DNA of 64,000 nucleotides from Thiocapsa roseopersicina (GTDB lineage: Bacteria; Pseudomonadota; Gammaproteobacteria; Chromatiales; Chromatiaceae): the NCBI RefSeq assembly GCF_900106925.1, contig NZ_FNNZ01000003.1:62001-126000 (forward strand), written 5' to 3'. The translations under genes were made by a program, and so were the position numbers. The first letter of the stretch is position 1. Each line of letters starts with the position of its first letter. Below the pieces are notes generated by a model. The model did no database searches. It was not told the origin of the DNA and was given only the letters and a program-made list of their open reading frames with translations. Positions 39,310 to 48,987 of the stretch are shown piece by piece.

Positions 39310-40749
39310 ATGCCATTCGACGCCGCCAATCTGTTCCCCATCCTGCCGGAGATCGCGATCCTGGTCACCGCCAGCGTCGTGCTGGTGCTGGATCTCTATC
39401 TCAAGGAGAAGGACAAGGACATCAACCATACCCTGACCCTGATCGGTCTGCTGGTCGCGATCGGCTTAACCGGCGCCGTGGGCGGCGGCGAGGCGCGCAT
39501 CGTCTTCGACGGCAATGTCGTGCGCGACGGCCTGACCGACCTACTCAGGGGCGCGATCCTGGTAGTCAGCCTGCTCGCATTCGTCTATGCGCGGCCCTGG
39601 CTGAAGGATCGCGGACTCTTTGTCGGCGAGTTCTACGTCCTGGGGCTCTTTGCGATCCTCGGGATGCTGATCATGGTCTCGTCCAACAGCTTCCTGACCA
39701 TCTATCTGGGTCTCGAGCTGCAGGCGCTCTCGCTCTATGCCCTGGTCGCCTTCGATCGCGACTCGAAGAAGGGCGCCGAAGCGGCGATGAAATATTTCGT
39801 GCTGGGCGCACTCGGCTCCGGAATGCTCCTCTACGGCGTGTCCATGATCTACGGCGCCACCGGATCGATCGAGTTCGGCCCGGTCGCACAGGCCGTGGCC
39901 GAGCAGGGGATGGACAACAAGGTCCTGGTCTTCGGTGTCGTCTTCCTGGTCATCGGCGTGGGCTTCAAGTTCGGGGCCGTGCCCTTCCACATGTGGGTCC
40001 CGGACATCTATGAGGGCGCGCCTACGCCGGCCGTCCTGCTGCTCGGCAGCGCGCCCAAGATCGCGGCCTTCGCGTTGGCGATTCGCATGCTGGTGGATGG
40101 ACTGGAGGCGATTCAGCCGGATTGGCAGGGGATGCTCCTGATCCTCGCCGTGCTCTCCATGGGTCTGGGCAATCTGGTCGCGATCGCGCAGACCAACATC
40201 AAGCGCATGCTGGCCTACTCGACCATCTCGCACGTCGGTTTCATCTTTCTGGGGCTCTTGGCCGGCTCCGCGCAGGGCTACGCCTCGGCGATGTTCTACG
40301 CGATCGTCTATGCCGTCATGTCCACCGGTGCCTTCGGCATCCTGCTGATCCTGAGCCGCAAAGGTTTCGATGCGGAGAATCTGGATGATTTGAAGGGACT
40401 GAACGACCGGGATTCCTGGTACGCGGCCATGATGGCGCTGGTGATGTTCTCGATGGCCGGTGTCCCGCCGACGGTCGGCTTCATGGCCAAGCTGCTGGTG
40501 CTGGAGTCTGTCGTGCGCATCGATCTGGTCTGGCTCGCCTTGGTCGCCGTTGCCTTCTCGATCATCGGCGCCTTCTACTATCTGCGCGTGGTCAAGGTCA
40601 TCTATTTCGACAAGCCGGATCCGGACATGCCTGTCCTGACGACCAGCGGCGGCGTGCGTTTCGCCATGAGTCTCAACGGCCTCTCCCTGTTGGCGCTCGG
40701 TCTCTTCCCCGCGACCCTGCTGAGCTGGTGCCAAAGTGTCTTTGTCTGA
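39310..40749 (+). CDS. nuoN: NADH-quinone oxidoreductase subunit N
   Basis: A 479-residue antiporter-like subunit. It contains TIYLGLELQALSLYALVAF (conserved Glu), GFKFGAVPFHMWVPDIYEGA (Lys) and AIAQTNIKRMLAYSTISHVG. Last gene of the nuo operon. The start at 39310 is just past the repeat, so its ribosome binding region (CGGAATTCTCAC) is weak and may depend on sequence left by the repeat. Confidence 0.96.
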   Translation: MPFDAANLFPILPEIAILVTASVVLVLDLYLKEKDKDINHTLTLIGLLVAIGLTGAVGGGEARIVFDGNVVRDGLTDLLRGAILVVSLLAFVYARPWLKDRGLFVGEFYVLGLFAILGMLIMVSSNSFLTIYLGLELQALSLYALVAFDRDSKKGAEAAMKYFVLGALGSGMLLYGVSMIYGATGSIEFGPVAQAVAEQGMDNKVLVFGVVFLVIGVGFKFGAVPFHMWVPDIYEGAPTPAVLLLGSAPKIAAFALAIRMLVDGLEAIQPDWQGMLLILAVLSMGLGNLVAIAQTNIKRMLAYSTISHVGFIFLGLLAGSAQGYASAMFYAIVYAVMSTGAFGILLILSRKGFDAENLDDLKGLNDRDSWYAAMMALVMFSMAGVPPTVGFMAKLLVLESVVRIDLVWLALVAVAFSIIGAFYYLRVVKVIYFDKPDPDMPVLTTSGGVRFAMSLNGLSLLALGLFPATLLSWCQSVFV

Positions 40750-40830
40750 GCGTCTCTGGCCCGATCATCTCGGTTGTGCCGGCGCCGTCTCGCGTACTAC
40801 CATCAGGGTTTTCGCCTAACGGAGTCGGAC

Positions 40831-41706
40831 ATGTTTCGCGGCAGCATCGTTGCCCTCATCACCCCCATGCACGAGGACGGGGGCATCGACGACGCGAGCC
40901 TCCAGCGTCTCGTCGACCTCCACGTCGACGCGGGGACCACGGCCATCGTCGCTGTCGGGACCACCGGAGAATCGGCGACGCTCGATGAGGAGGAGCACTG
41001 CGCCGTCATTCGCAAGACGCTAGAGTTTGCCGCCGGCAGGATCCCCATCATCGCGGGCACGGGCGCAAACTCAACCCGCGAGGCCATCAACCTGACACGC
41101 TGCGCCAAGGAGGCCGGTGCACATGCTGCCCTTCTGGTGACGCCCTACTACAACAAGCCCACCCAAGAGGGGCTGTATCTCCATTACCGGTCGATCGCCG
41201 AGGCCGTCGATATCCCGCAGATCCTCTACAACGTGCCGAGTCGCACGGCCTGCGATCTGTTGCCCGAGACGGTGGCTCGGCTCGCGCCGATCGACAACAT
41301 CGTCGGCATCAAGGACGCGACGGGCGACCTGACCCGTGTCGGGCGGTTGCGCACCGGCTGCGGCGACGGATTTGCTCTTTACAGCGGAGACGATGCGACC
41401 GGATGCGAGTTCATGCTAATGGGCGGCGACGGGGTCATCTCGGTGACCTCGAATCTGGCCCCGCGATTGATGCAGGACATGTGCGACGCGGCGCTTGCGG
41501 GCGATCGCGAGCATGCCGAGGCCATCAATCGGCGGCTTGATGCCCTGCATCACGACCTGTTCGTACAGTCCAATCCGATCCCGGTAAAATGGGGCGCTGC
41601 GGAGATGGGGCTGTGCGCGAAAGGGATTCGTCTCCCGCTCACCTGGCTCTCCGGCGAGCATCATGCATGCGTACGTGCCGCGATGGAGCAGGCGGGTGTG
41701 CTCTGA
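40831..41706 (+). CDS. dapA: 4-hydroxy-tetrahydrodipicolinate synthase
   Basis: A 291-residue (beta/alpha)8 aldolase-class enzyme joining pyruvate with aspartate semialdehyde in lysine and peptidoglycan precursor synthesis. The active site is visible: TTGESATL, the Tyr in [12 protein letters not shown] and the Schiff-base Lys in [10 protein letters not shown]. Start at 40831 gives the normal N-terminus [12 protein letters not shown], with GGAG 12 bases upstream. bamC follows 37 bases later, as in many gammaproteobacteria. Confidence 0.96.
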   Translation: MFRGSIVALITPMHEDGGIDDASLQRLVDLHVDAGTTAIVAVGTTGESATLDEEEHCAVIRKTLEFAAGRIPIIAGTGANSTREAINLTRCAKEAGAHAALLVTPYYNKPTQEGLYLHYRSIAEAVDIPQILYNVPSRTACDLLPETVARLAPIDNIVGIKDATGDLTRVGRLRTGCGDGFALYSGDDATGCEFMLMGGDGVISVTSNLAPRLMQDMCDAALAGDREHAEAINRRLDALHHDLFVQSNPIPVKWGAAEMGLCAKGIRLPLTWLSGEHHACVRAAMEQAGVL

Positions 41707-41743
41707 CGCACTTTGCAGCGCCGATCCGCCCGAGCAGTGGCGT

Positions 41744-42961
41744 ATGCGCAATCGACTAAAGAGGTCGCTTACCTTGAGACCACGTTTTTGGCTGACCGGT
41801 GGCGTGTGCGCCGGCTTGGCGCTGACTTTGCTTCTTACCGGTTGCGGCTCGAGTGTCATCAACGACGCCATCCCCGATCAGCGACTTGCCTACAAGAAGC
41901 AGCAGGAGGCCGGCGAGAATCTCGAGATTCCGCCGGATCTGACTGCCGGGCGGTTCGACGATGCCCTGGACATTCCGCCCGCCGGCGGGGCGACCTTCTC
42001 GGAGTACAGCGGGAGTCGTGAGCAACGCCAGCGCGTCGCGGCTTCGGGCGAGGTCCTCCCCGAGACACCCAATGTGGAGTTGAGGCGGCGCGACTCCGAG
42101 CGCTGGCTCGAGGTTCAGGCCTCGCCGCAGCAGGTGTGGCCCAAGGTCATCTCCTTTTGGCGAGAGCAGGGCATCCTGTTGGTGGAGCAGAATCCGTCGG
42201 TCGGCGTGATGCGTACCGATTGGCTGGACAACCGCGCCGAGATCCGGCGCGATTTCGTCACGCGAATGATCAGCAAGGTCGTCGAAGGCGTCTACGCGAC
42301 CTCGACGCGCGATCAGTACAGCGTGCGCATCGAGCCCGGTACGGCATCGGGCACCACCGATATCCATCTCACGCATCGCGGGATGGAGGAGCGTCTGGTG
42401 ACCAACGCCATCGGTGACGGAAGCCGAACCATTTGGGAGCCCAGCGGGACCGATCCCGGCAAGGAAGCCGAGATGCTGAGGCGCCTCATGGTGTTTCTGG
42501 GTGCGTCCGAGCAACGTGCCGCGGCCGTGGGTCCCGTCTCCGCGGGCAGCTCCGGCGGCGCCGGAAGCGGCCTTGCCATGCAACCGGTCGGTGCTCGCCT
42601 GGTCAGCGAAGGCGGCTCGCAGACCCTGGTGATCCAGGAGGACTTCCGGCGCGCCTGGAGAACGGCCGGATCGGCCCTGGATCGCGCCGGATTCGCCGTG
42701 GAGGATCGCGACCTCAGCAGCGGCATCTACTATGTCCGCTACGCAGGGCAGGACGGCGCGTCCGACGACAAGAGCCCCGGCCTCCTCTCGCGGATGGCGT
42801 TCTGGAAGAAGAACGAGGTCGATCCGGTCAAGCAGTATCAGGTGCGAGTGCAGGGAGGCGAGACCGAATCGCGCGTGACCGTGCTGGATGCAAGCGGGAA
42901 ACCCGATACCTCCGAGTCGAGCCAACGAATCCTGACGCTGATGAAGGAGCAAATGCGTTAA
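41744..42961 (+). CDS. bamC: Outer membrane assembly lipoprotein BamC
   Basis: A 405-residue lipoprotein of the BAM complex. The signal peptide ends in LLLTGC, a lipobox. The following segment with IPDQRLAYKKQQ and LEIPPDLT is the BamD-binding N-terminus. Two helix-grip domains follow: one opening RWLEVQASPQQVWPKVISFW and one near RRAWRTAGSALDRAGF. The start at 41744 gives a proper signal peptide. Its TAA stop (42959-42961) belongs to the adjoining repeat. Confidence 0.92.
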   Translation: MRNRLKRSLTLRPRFWLTGGVCAGLALTLLLTGCGSSVINDAIPDQRLAYKKQQEAGENLEIPPDLTAGRFDDALDIPPAGGATFSEYSGSREQRQRVAASGEVLPETPNVELRRRDSERWLEVQASPQQVWPKVISFWREQGILLVEQNPSVGVMRTDWLDNRAEIRRDFVTRMISKVVEGVYATSTRDQYSVRIEPGTASGTTDIHLTHRGMEERLVTNAIGDGSRTIWEPSGTDPGKEAEMLRRLMVFLGASEQRAAAVGPVSAGSSGGAGSGLAMQPVGARLVSEGGSQTLVIQEDFRRAWRTAGSALDRAGFAVEDRDLSSGIYYVRYAGQDGASDDKSPGLLSRMAFWKKNEVDPVKQYQVRVQGGETESRVTVLDASGKPDTSESSQRILTLMKEQMR

Positions 42962-43152
42962 ACCGCACCCAGTGCGGTATGCGATGTTTTTCGGATCGGA
43001 TCAGCCTAGGCGCAACCAACTGCCGCCGGAAACGGCGCGGTTTAAGATTTTAATAAACATCAAAATTTAAACCGCGTCTCGCCGAGGTCAAGGAAATCTC
43101 CGACGCTGAACACAAAATGAAAATGCTGCATTTCACTCTGGACGCGGTTTAG
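42958..43152 (-). repeat. Paired interspersed repeat, copy 4, inverted, overlapping the bamC stop
   Basis: Module B reversed (42958-43045) begins TTAAACCGCACCC and ends GGCGCGGTTTAA. After a 21-nt AT-rich spacer comes module A reversed (43067-43152), ending GGACGCGGTTTAG. Reverse-complemented, the internal GTCCAGAGTGAAATGC is identical to copy 3. The bamC stop TAA is the TTAAAC end of the repeat. Confidence 0.92.
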
Positions 43153-43164
43153 ACGCGGGCCGAC

Positions 43165-43926
43165 GTGCGTTTCTGCTCTCTCGGCAGCGGCAGCCGCGGC
43201 AATGCCACGTTGGTGGAAAGCGCAGGGTGCCGCGTTCTGGTCGACAACGGATTCAGCCTACGCGAGCTGCATCAACGTCTTCGGTCGGTCGATGTCGAGC
43301 CGAACAGCATTGATGTCCTGCTTCTGACCCACGAGCACGGCGACCATGTGAAGGGTGTTTGGTCCTTCGCGCGGCGGCATCGCGTGGAGGTCTGGACAAC
43401 GCCCGGGACTTGGCGGGCGGTGGGCGCTCCGGAGATCCCGAGGTTGCGGCTGCTCTCCGGTCAGGGGCAGTCGATGTTGATCGACGGCCTGCGTATCCGC
43501 TCCTATCCCGTTCCGCACGATGCGCGCGAGCCCTGTCAGTTCCTGTTCGAGGCCGACGGGCGTCGCCTCGGGGTGCTGACGGATGCAGGCTGCGTGACAC
43601 CCCACATGACGGAGGTCCTTCAGGATTGCGACGCGCTGATCCTGGAGCTCAACCATGATCCGGAGCTGCTGCGTCGCGGACCTTATCCGCCGAGCCTGCA
43701 ACGGCGTGTCGCCGGCGACTTCGGCCATCTCAGCAACCTGCAGGCCGCTCGTCTCCTCGATGCCTTGCCGCACCGCGCCATCGCGCAGCTCTGCGTCGCG
43801 CACGTCAGCGAGACCAACAACCATCCCGATCTGGTCCACGCAAGCATCCGCGGGGTCTGCGAGTCGCTCGCCGACCGGACATTGATCCTGGAGCAGGATC
43901 AGCCGAGCGCTTGGTGCGCGTCTTGA
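43165..43926 (+). CDS. MBL-fold metallohydrolase (YycJ/VicX-like)
   Basis: A 253-residue beta-lactamase-fold protein starting at GTG 43165, 12 bases after the repeat. It opens FCSLGSGSRGNATLVES and has the metal motif THEHGDHVKGV, a later Asp in VLTDAGCVTP and His in DFGHLSNLQAARLL. This pattern matches the YycJ/WalJ phosphodiesterase-like family. The substrate is not known. No operon partner is visible; the next gene is convergent. Confidence 0.85.
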   Translation: MRFCSLGSGSRGNATLVESAGCRVLVDNGFSLRELHQRLRSVDVEPNSIDVLLLTHEHGDHVKGVWSFARRHRVEVWTTPGTWRAVGAPEIPRLRLLSGQGQSMLIDGLRIRSYPVPHDAREPCQFLFEADGRRLGVLTDAGCVTPHMTEVLQDCDALILELNHDPELLRRGPYPPSLQRRVAGDFGHLSNLQAARLLDALPHRAIAQLCVAHVSETNNHPDLVHASIRGVCESLADRTLILEQDQPSAWCAS

Positions 43927-44006
43927 CGATCCAGCCGGCTCAGTGCCGGGCCGGCGTGATCAAAGCGAGCCCCGCGTCCCCGCGGCCCACGGCGGAATCC
44001 GCAAGC

Positions 44007-46733
44007 TCAGCTCGGCGCACCTGTTGAATCGCTCCTCCGTCTCGTCCGCCATGCGATCGCCTGTGCCGCCTTCCTGGCCTCGTCGAGCAGGAGCACGCTG
44101 GAGGCCACGAGCGCGGCCTTGAGCCAGTCCTCGGCATTCAGGTGAGTAGTCCCGAAGACGGTCTGAGCCTCGGGCCAATGCACGACCAGGACTTGGAGTG
44201 CGAGGACGGCTCCGAGCGCCAGCCAGAGTTTGCCGTTGGCGAGGAAGTGGGTGTTGAAGGCGCTGCCGTGCTCGCTGCGGGCATTGAAGACATTGAAAAA
44301 CTGAAAGAGCACGAAGGTAGTGAAGGCCAGCGTGAGGGCATAGGCCTCGCCGTGGCTGGCCAAGGCATCCTGAAACAGCCAGAGGGTGCCGACCATCATG
44401 GTGATGCCGTAGAGGCCGAGGAGGGCCGAGCGCTTCAGCGTGAGGATCTGAGAGTCCTGTCGGCGGGGCAGAGCCCGCATGATGTCGGGGCGCGCCGGCT
44501 CGACGCCGAGTGTCATCGCGGGCGGGCCGTCCATGATGATATTGATCCAGAGAAGCTGGATCGCGGTGAAGGGTGTCGGCATCCCCATCAGGGTCGCCGC
44601 CAGCACCGTCAGGATGGCGCCGATGTTGGTCGAGAGCTGAAATCGCACGAACTTCACGATGTTGTCGAAGATGACGCGTCCTTCCTCGACCGCCCGGACG
44701 ATGGTCGCGAAGTTGTCGTCCATCAGCACCATGGTCGCGGCCTCGCGCGTGACGGCGGTGCCTGTCAGACCCATGGCGACGCCGATATCCGCGGCCTTGA
44801 CCGCGGGCGCGTCGTTTACCCCGTCGCCGGTCATGGCGACGACATGGCCGCGCGCCTTGAGCGCCTTCACGATGCGGACCTTGTGGGCCGGCGAGACCCG
44901 CGCGATGACGCCGATGTCCTGGATCCGCCGCCCGAGTGTCGCCTCGTCCATTGCGTCGAGCTCGGCGCCGGTGACGACCTCGCCCGTCAGCCCGAGCTCG
45001 CGCCCGATGGCCTCGGCGGTGAGCTTGTGGTCGCCCGTGATCATCTTCACCTGAATGCCGGCCTGCCCACAGCGGGCAATGGCCTCGGCGGCCTCCGGGC
45101 GCGGCGGGTCCATCAGACCGGCGAGCCCCAGAAAGGTCCAGCCCTCGGCCCATCGCCACAGATCGTCCGCGGGGTCGAAATCACGGGCCGGGATGGTCCG
45201 TCGTGCCACGGCGAGCACCCGCAGCGCTTGGCTCGCGAGGTGCTCGTTCTCGGCCTCGATGCGCTCGCGGGTCGGGGCGTCGAGTGGTTGCTCGCCGCTC
45301 GCGGTCAGCCAGTGCGAGGCGCGGGCGAGCAGGACGTCCGGCGCACCCTTGACGAACAACTCGACCTGATCGCCGGCATGGTGAAAGGTCGCCATGAACT
45401 TGTGGGCCGAGTCGAACGGGATCTCGGCGATTCTCGGGCGGCGAGCCTGCTCGGATTCGGGGTCGAGACCGGCCTTGCGTGCGAGAACCCAGAGGGCGCC
45501 CTCGGTGGGATCCCCGATTAGCTCGCCGTCGCGCACGCGCGACTCGTTGCAGAGCGCCATGGGGCGGCCTAAGTCGATCGGATCGATCTCATCGTTCGGC
45601 GCGCTCGGCCCGCTCGGATCACTCCGAAGGATCGCGCCTTCGGTCCCGTAGCCGTCGCCGTCGACGCTGAATCGCGCGCCCGCAAGCCAGACGGCTCGCG
45701 CGGTCATCCGGTTGAGTGTGAGCGTGCCCGTCTTGTCGGAACAAATGACGGTGGTTGAGCCCAGGGTCTCGACCGCCGAGAGCTTCTTGAGGATCGCCCG
45801 GTTCTGGGCCATCCGCCACATGCCGATCGCCAGGGTCACAGTCACGACGGCCGGCAGGCCCTCGGGGATCGCAGCCACCGCGAGCGCGACGGCGGTGATC
45901 GCGGCCTGCGTCCAGGGCAGTCCGCGCGACAGGTCGAGGAGGAAGATCAGGGTGACGATCACCCCGGCGAGCGCCGCCAGGCGCTTGCCGAGCGTATCGA
46001 GCTGGCGCTGAAGCGGGGTTCCGGACTCCGGGGTCTCGGCGATCAGCCCGGCCAGCCGGCCGATCTCGGTGGTCATGCCCGTGCCGACGACCAGCATCTC
46101 GGCCCGACCGCGCGTCACCACGGTGTTCATGTAGAGCATGTTCAGGCGTTCGGCCAGCGGCGGATCGGCTGCGTCCAGGGCCTGAGTGCTCTTGCCGACC
46201 GGCTGGGATTCGCCGGTCAGGGCGGCCTCGTCGACTTCCAGGTTGGGCGCCGTGAGAAGGCGTCCGTCCGCGGGCACGCGATCGCCTGCCTCAAGCATGA
46301 CAAGATCGCCGGGCACCAGCTCGGCCGCGTCGACCTCGCTGATCCGGCCGTCCCGGCGCACGCGAGCCCGGACGGCGACCATCGCCTTCAGGGTGGAGAG
46401 GGTGCGTTCCGCACGGTACTCTTGATAGAAGCCGAGCGCGGCATTGAGGATCACGACGATCAGGATGACCGCGGCGTCTTTCAGATCCCCGATCGTCCAG
46501 GCCAGTGAGGCCGCGAAGAGGAGGACGATCACCAGCAGGTTTCTGAACTGATCCAGGAATCTGAGCCAGAGTGGGCGCGACTTGGTCTCGGCGAGTGCGT
46601 TCTCGCCGTGACGGCGACGTCGCACGGCCGCCTCGTCCGTGGAGAGACCCCGAGCGGGATCCACGTCCAGCACCTCGATCGCCTCGGCGACACTCGAGTG
46701 GTGCCACTGTCGCGGCTCCATGTCTACAGTCAT
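44007..46733 (-). CDS. P-type cation-transporting ATPase (Ca2+/Mn2+ SPCA-like, P2A)
   Basis: About 908 residues. The N-terminal cation-transporter domain opens QWHHSSVAEAIEVLDVD. Motifs are TGESQP (actuator), PEGLPAVV (M4 site), DKTGTLT with the phosphorylated Asp, MITGDHKLTA and MTGDGVNDAPAV. Near M5 the sequence is STNIGAIL (no Glu), and M6 has NIIMDGPP. This combination is like Golgi SPCA/PMR1 pumps, which bind a single Ca2+ or Mn2+. A GTG at 46769 is an alternative start. Confidence 0.88.
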   Translation of the reverse strand: MTVDMEPRQWHHSSVAEAIEVLDVDPARGLSTDEAAVRRRRHGENALAETKSRPLWLRFLDQFRNLLVIVLLFAASLAWTIGDLKDAAVILIVVILNAALGFYQEYRAERTLSTLKAMVAVRARVRRDGRISEVDAAELVPGDLVMLEAGDRVPADGRLLTAPNLEVDEAALTGESQPVGKSTQALDAADPPLAERLNMLYMNTVVTRGRAEMLVVGTGMTTEIGRLAGLIAETPESGTPLQRQLDTLGKRLAALAGVIVTLIFLLDLSRGLPWTQAAITAVALAVAAIPEGLPAVVTVTLAIGMWRMAQNRAILKKLSAVETLGSTTVICSDKTGTLTLNRMTARAVWLAGARFSVDGDGYGTEGAILRSDPSGPSAPNDEIDPIDLGRPMALCNESRVRDGELIGDPTEGALWVLARKAGLDPESEQARRPRIAEIPFDSAHKFMATFHHAGDQVELFVKGAPDVLLARASHWLTASGEQPLDAPTRERIEAENEHLASQALRVLAVARRTIPARDFDPADDLWRWAEGWTFLGLAGLMDPPRPEAAEAIARCGQAGIQVKMITGDHKLTAEAIGRELGLTGEVVTGAELDAMDEATLGRRIQDIGVIARVSPAHKVRIVKALKARGHVVAMTGDGVNDAPAVKAADIGVAMGLTGTAVTREAATMVLMDDNFATIVRAVEEGRVIFDNIVKFVRFQLSTNIGAILTVLAATLMGMPTPFTAIQLLWINIIMDGPPAMTLGVEPARPDIMRALPRRQDSQILTLKRSALLGLYGITMMVGTLWLFQDALASHGEAYALTLAFTTFVLFQFFNVFNARSEHGSAFNTHFLANGKLWLALGAVLALQVLVVHWPEAQTVFGTTHLNAEDWLKAALVASSVLLLDEARKAAQAIAWRTRRRSDSTGAPS

Positions 46734-46775
46734 CGGCCGTCCCCGGTCTCGGTCACCGGTCTCGCTCACCGGTGC

Positions 46776-47768
46776 TCAGCCTTCCAGCCCGATCAGTCGT
46801 CGGTCAGCCAACCCTGAAGGGCCTCGACGAGTGCCTGGGCCTGGGCGCGGCTGGAGATGTTGAACTTCGACTGCTGTCGGTACTCGCCGCCGCGCTTCTG
46901 ATAGCGGCGAATCGTATATTTGTCCGCACCGTACGCCTCCTTGGCGCGGTCCCAATCCTGATAGCGAAAGAGGATCGTGGTCCAACTTCCCTTGGAGAGG
47001 ACGACCTTGTCGATCTCCTTGGTCGTGTCGATACCGTCTTCCGTGTAGTTTACCGTCAGATCTTCGATCCGTTCGGCCATGCGGGCGCTCCTGTGCGTGT
47101 CTGTCAGGGGGTGGGTCGGCCCTCGCACCGTTGCGTTCGAGGGTCGAAACGATAAACCGGGCGTCGCGCCCGGGCGCCGATTCTCGCGCAATCCGCAGCG
47201 GCAAGCGACCGTCACCGGCGGCTTGATTCACATCGGCACCCGCGAGGATGAGTCGCCGTACCGTCTCGAGGTGCCCGTTTCGGATGGCGACATGCAGCGG
47301 CGCATCCCCGTTCGGATCGGGTCTGTCGAGCTGTGCACCTGCATTGAGGAGGAAATTCAAGGAATCGCGGTCGAGCACGCCCGTCTCGACCAACCCGACC
47401 AGCGTCGCCTGTGCATCGAGCGGCGCGCCTTGGTCGATGAGCATGCTCGCGACCTGCGTGCGCCCGTGCTCGAGCGCAACGTTGAGCGGCGTCTTTCCGG
47501 CGGCGTTCGGCGCCCCGATGTCCGCGCCGTTGCGGGCGAGCTCCCGCGTGATCGCGACGCGACCGGCGCGCGCGGCGACGTGCATCGGCGGGTCGCCGTG
47601 CGCATCGGGCAGATCGAGGTCGCTTTTCCAGTAGATGTGACGCGAGACCTGGTCGATGTCTCCGATCTCGACCGCCCGGTGCAGATTCACCGTCGGCGCG
47701 GCAGGTTCCGTGCAGCCAGTAAGCGACAGCGCTGCTGTCAGAATCAGAGTCGGAACGTAGTCCTTCAT
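46776..47768 (-). CDS. Ankyrin-repeat lipoprotein (C-terminal third doubtful)
   Basis: From the ATG at 47768 a signal peptide ends in LSLTGC (lipobox), so a lipoprotein. Residues ~35-210 carry several ankyrin units, such as HGDPPMHVAARAGRVAITRE, AAGKTPLNVALEHGR and NGDAPLHVAIRNGHLETVR. After about residue 225 the sequence turns into an Arg/Gly-rich reading that is just the shifted frame of the 95-residue gene at 46793-47080. The true end may lie near 47100, with the stop lost by a frameshift or sequence error. Confidence 0.6.
   Translation of the reverse strand: MKDYVPTLILTAALSLTGCTEPAAPTVNLHRAVEIGDIDQVSRHIYWKSDLDLPDAHGDPPMHVAARAGRVAITRELARNGADIGAPNAAGKTPLNVALEHGRTQVASMLIDQGAPLDAQATLVGLVETGVLDRDSLNFLLNAGAQLDRPDPNGDAPLHVAIRNGHLETVRRLILAGADVNQAAGDGRLPLRIARESAPGRDARFIVSTLERNGARADPPPDRHAQERPHGRTDRRSDGKLHGRRYRHDQGDRQGRPLQGKLDHDPLSLSGLGPRQGGVRCGQIYDSPLSEARRRVPTAVEVQHLQPRPGPGTRRGPSGLADRRLIGLEG
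46793..47080 (-). CDS. Small conserved-looking protein of unknown function
   Basis: A 95-residue acidic-basic soluble protein, MAERIEDLTVNYTEDG at the start and FNISSRAQAQALVEALQGW at the end. AGGAG lies eight bases before the ATG at 47080, which supports it as a true gene. No catalytic motif or membrane segment is evident. It overlaps, in another frame, the far end of the ankyrin-repeat ORF upstream. Downstream is the P-type ATPase on the same strand. Confidence 0.6.
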   Translation of the reverse strand: MAERIEDLTVNYTEDGIDTTKEIDKVVLSKGSWTTILFRYQDWDRAKEAYGADKYTIRRYQKRGGEYRQQSKFNISSRAQAQALVEALQGWLTDD

Positions 47769-47882
47769 GATGCCTGCGCTCCGGACTTGCGGCAGCGGGG
47801 CCGTCTGTTGCGGTCGGCGGCCGAGACCCCGCAGCGCGCGTATGGGCTGCCCCAACCGGCCTGTCGTGCTAACGTAAACGCC

Positions 47883-48257
47883 ATGATCTGGAAACTCCTC
47901 CTTACCGCTGCCGTCGTTTTCGGGGCCTATCTGGTGATCCGCGCACGCATCATGCGCTCTCGCGAGGCCGCCGGCCTCGTGGCGCCGCGTCCGCCGCTGA
48001 TCCCCCCGGCGCTGATCCGCCCGCTTGCCTATGTTCTGCTCGGGATCATGTTGATCGGGAGTCTGTCGCTTCTTGTTCGGGATTGGGACCGCGATCGGGA
48101 GATCATCCCTGTTCAGGTCGTCAATGCCAACACGGGAGAGGTCACGCACTACGAGGTCCGACGCGGCAGCGTCGACGGCCGGCGATTCGTGACCTCGGAC
48201 GGCCGAGAGATCCGTATCGCCGACGTCGAACGCTTGGTGATGGGCACCGACCGCTAG
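47883..48257 (+). CDS. Small membrane protein of unknown function
   Basis: A 124-residue protein with two membrane segments (residues 3-20 and ~46-64), separated by a basic cytoplasmic loop with RARIMRSREAAG. A C-terminal soluble strand-rich part follows, including EVTHYEVRRGSVDGRRF and ADVERLVMG. Divergent from the ankyrin gene. I do not recognise the family. Confidence 0.6.
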   Translation: MIWKLLLTAAVVFGAYLVIRARIMRSREAAGLVAPRPPLIPPALIRPLAYVLLGIMLIGSLSLLVRDWDRDREIIPVQVVNANTGEVTHYEVRRGSVDGRRFVTSDGREIRIADVERLVMGTDR

Positions 48258-48378
48258 GCCAACAGCATCCGGTCGGCTTCTCGCGACGGTCTCGGGCGGG
48301 TCGACGCGCCGATCGCAGTTGGTGCGAACCCCGCCGGGCGCCCGGTCCTTGGCGCACGGAGAGCCTGCGGCGGTCGGT

Positions 48379-48825
48379 CTACTCGACCGTTACGGTGATC
48401 CGCTCCGAGATGATCGGCGGATCATGCGGGATGTGGTTCTTGTCGCCCAGGATGATCTGCAGGGTGTGCTCGCCCGGCGGCAGTGTGACCTGCGTCTCCG
48501 TCTGGCCGCCCCCGAAGTGCAGGATGTCGGCGCTGATCGGTTGATCGAGCGGCGGCAGGCTGTCCATGTCGACCAGCAGATGATGATGTCCCGTCTTGGG
48601 GAGATCGGCTCCCGCCGGCGCAACTCCCATCCCCGTGAGTCCGAATCGCACCACGAAGGTTTGCGGCACGGTCGACCCGTCCTCGGGCGTAATGATGTAG
48701 GCACGAGCGTCCTCGGGTGCCGGGGTGCGCTCGACCGCACCGACAGCGCCCGGTGCGCCGAGGGTCAGGCCGGCGGCGATCAACAGGGCCGTGACGGGCA
48801 GCCTGGAGATTTTCTTCGTCTTCAT
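48379..48825 (-). CDS. Periplasmic DUF4399-family protein
   Basis: A 148-residue protein with a signal peptide (residues 1-30, cut after VGA). The DUF4399 core includes GSTVPQTFVVRFGLTGMGV, GHHHLLVDMD and LPPGEHTLQIILGDKNHIPH, a compact beta fold with conserved His. The start at 48825 follows GGAGATCACCG. Exact role unknown; perhaps metal- or ligand-binding in the periplasm. Confidence 0.8.
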   Translation of the reverse strand: MKTKKISRLPVTALLIAAGLTLGAPGAVGAVERTPAPEDARAYIITPEDGSTVPQTFVVRFGLTGMGVAPAGADLPKTGHHHLLVDMDSLPPLDQPISADILHFGGGQTETQVTLPPGEHTLQIILGDKNHIPHDPPIISERITVTVE

Positions 48826-48987
48826 CGGTGATCTCCTCACATGGTTTCGGACAGATTCGGGGGCATCCTACGCCCGTGAAAGAGTCAGGAACCCGGGCGG
48901 TGATTTCAACCTCACCCGCGACCAGACCGGGGGCGACGCTTCGGTCAAGCTCTATAGCGTGTCGTGCTGCCTTTCGCGAACATAAGC

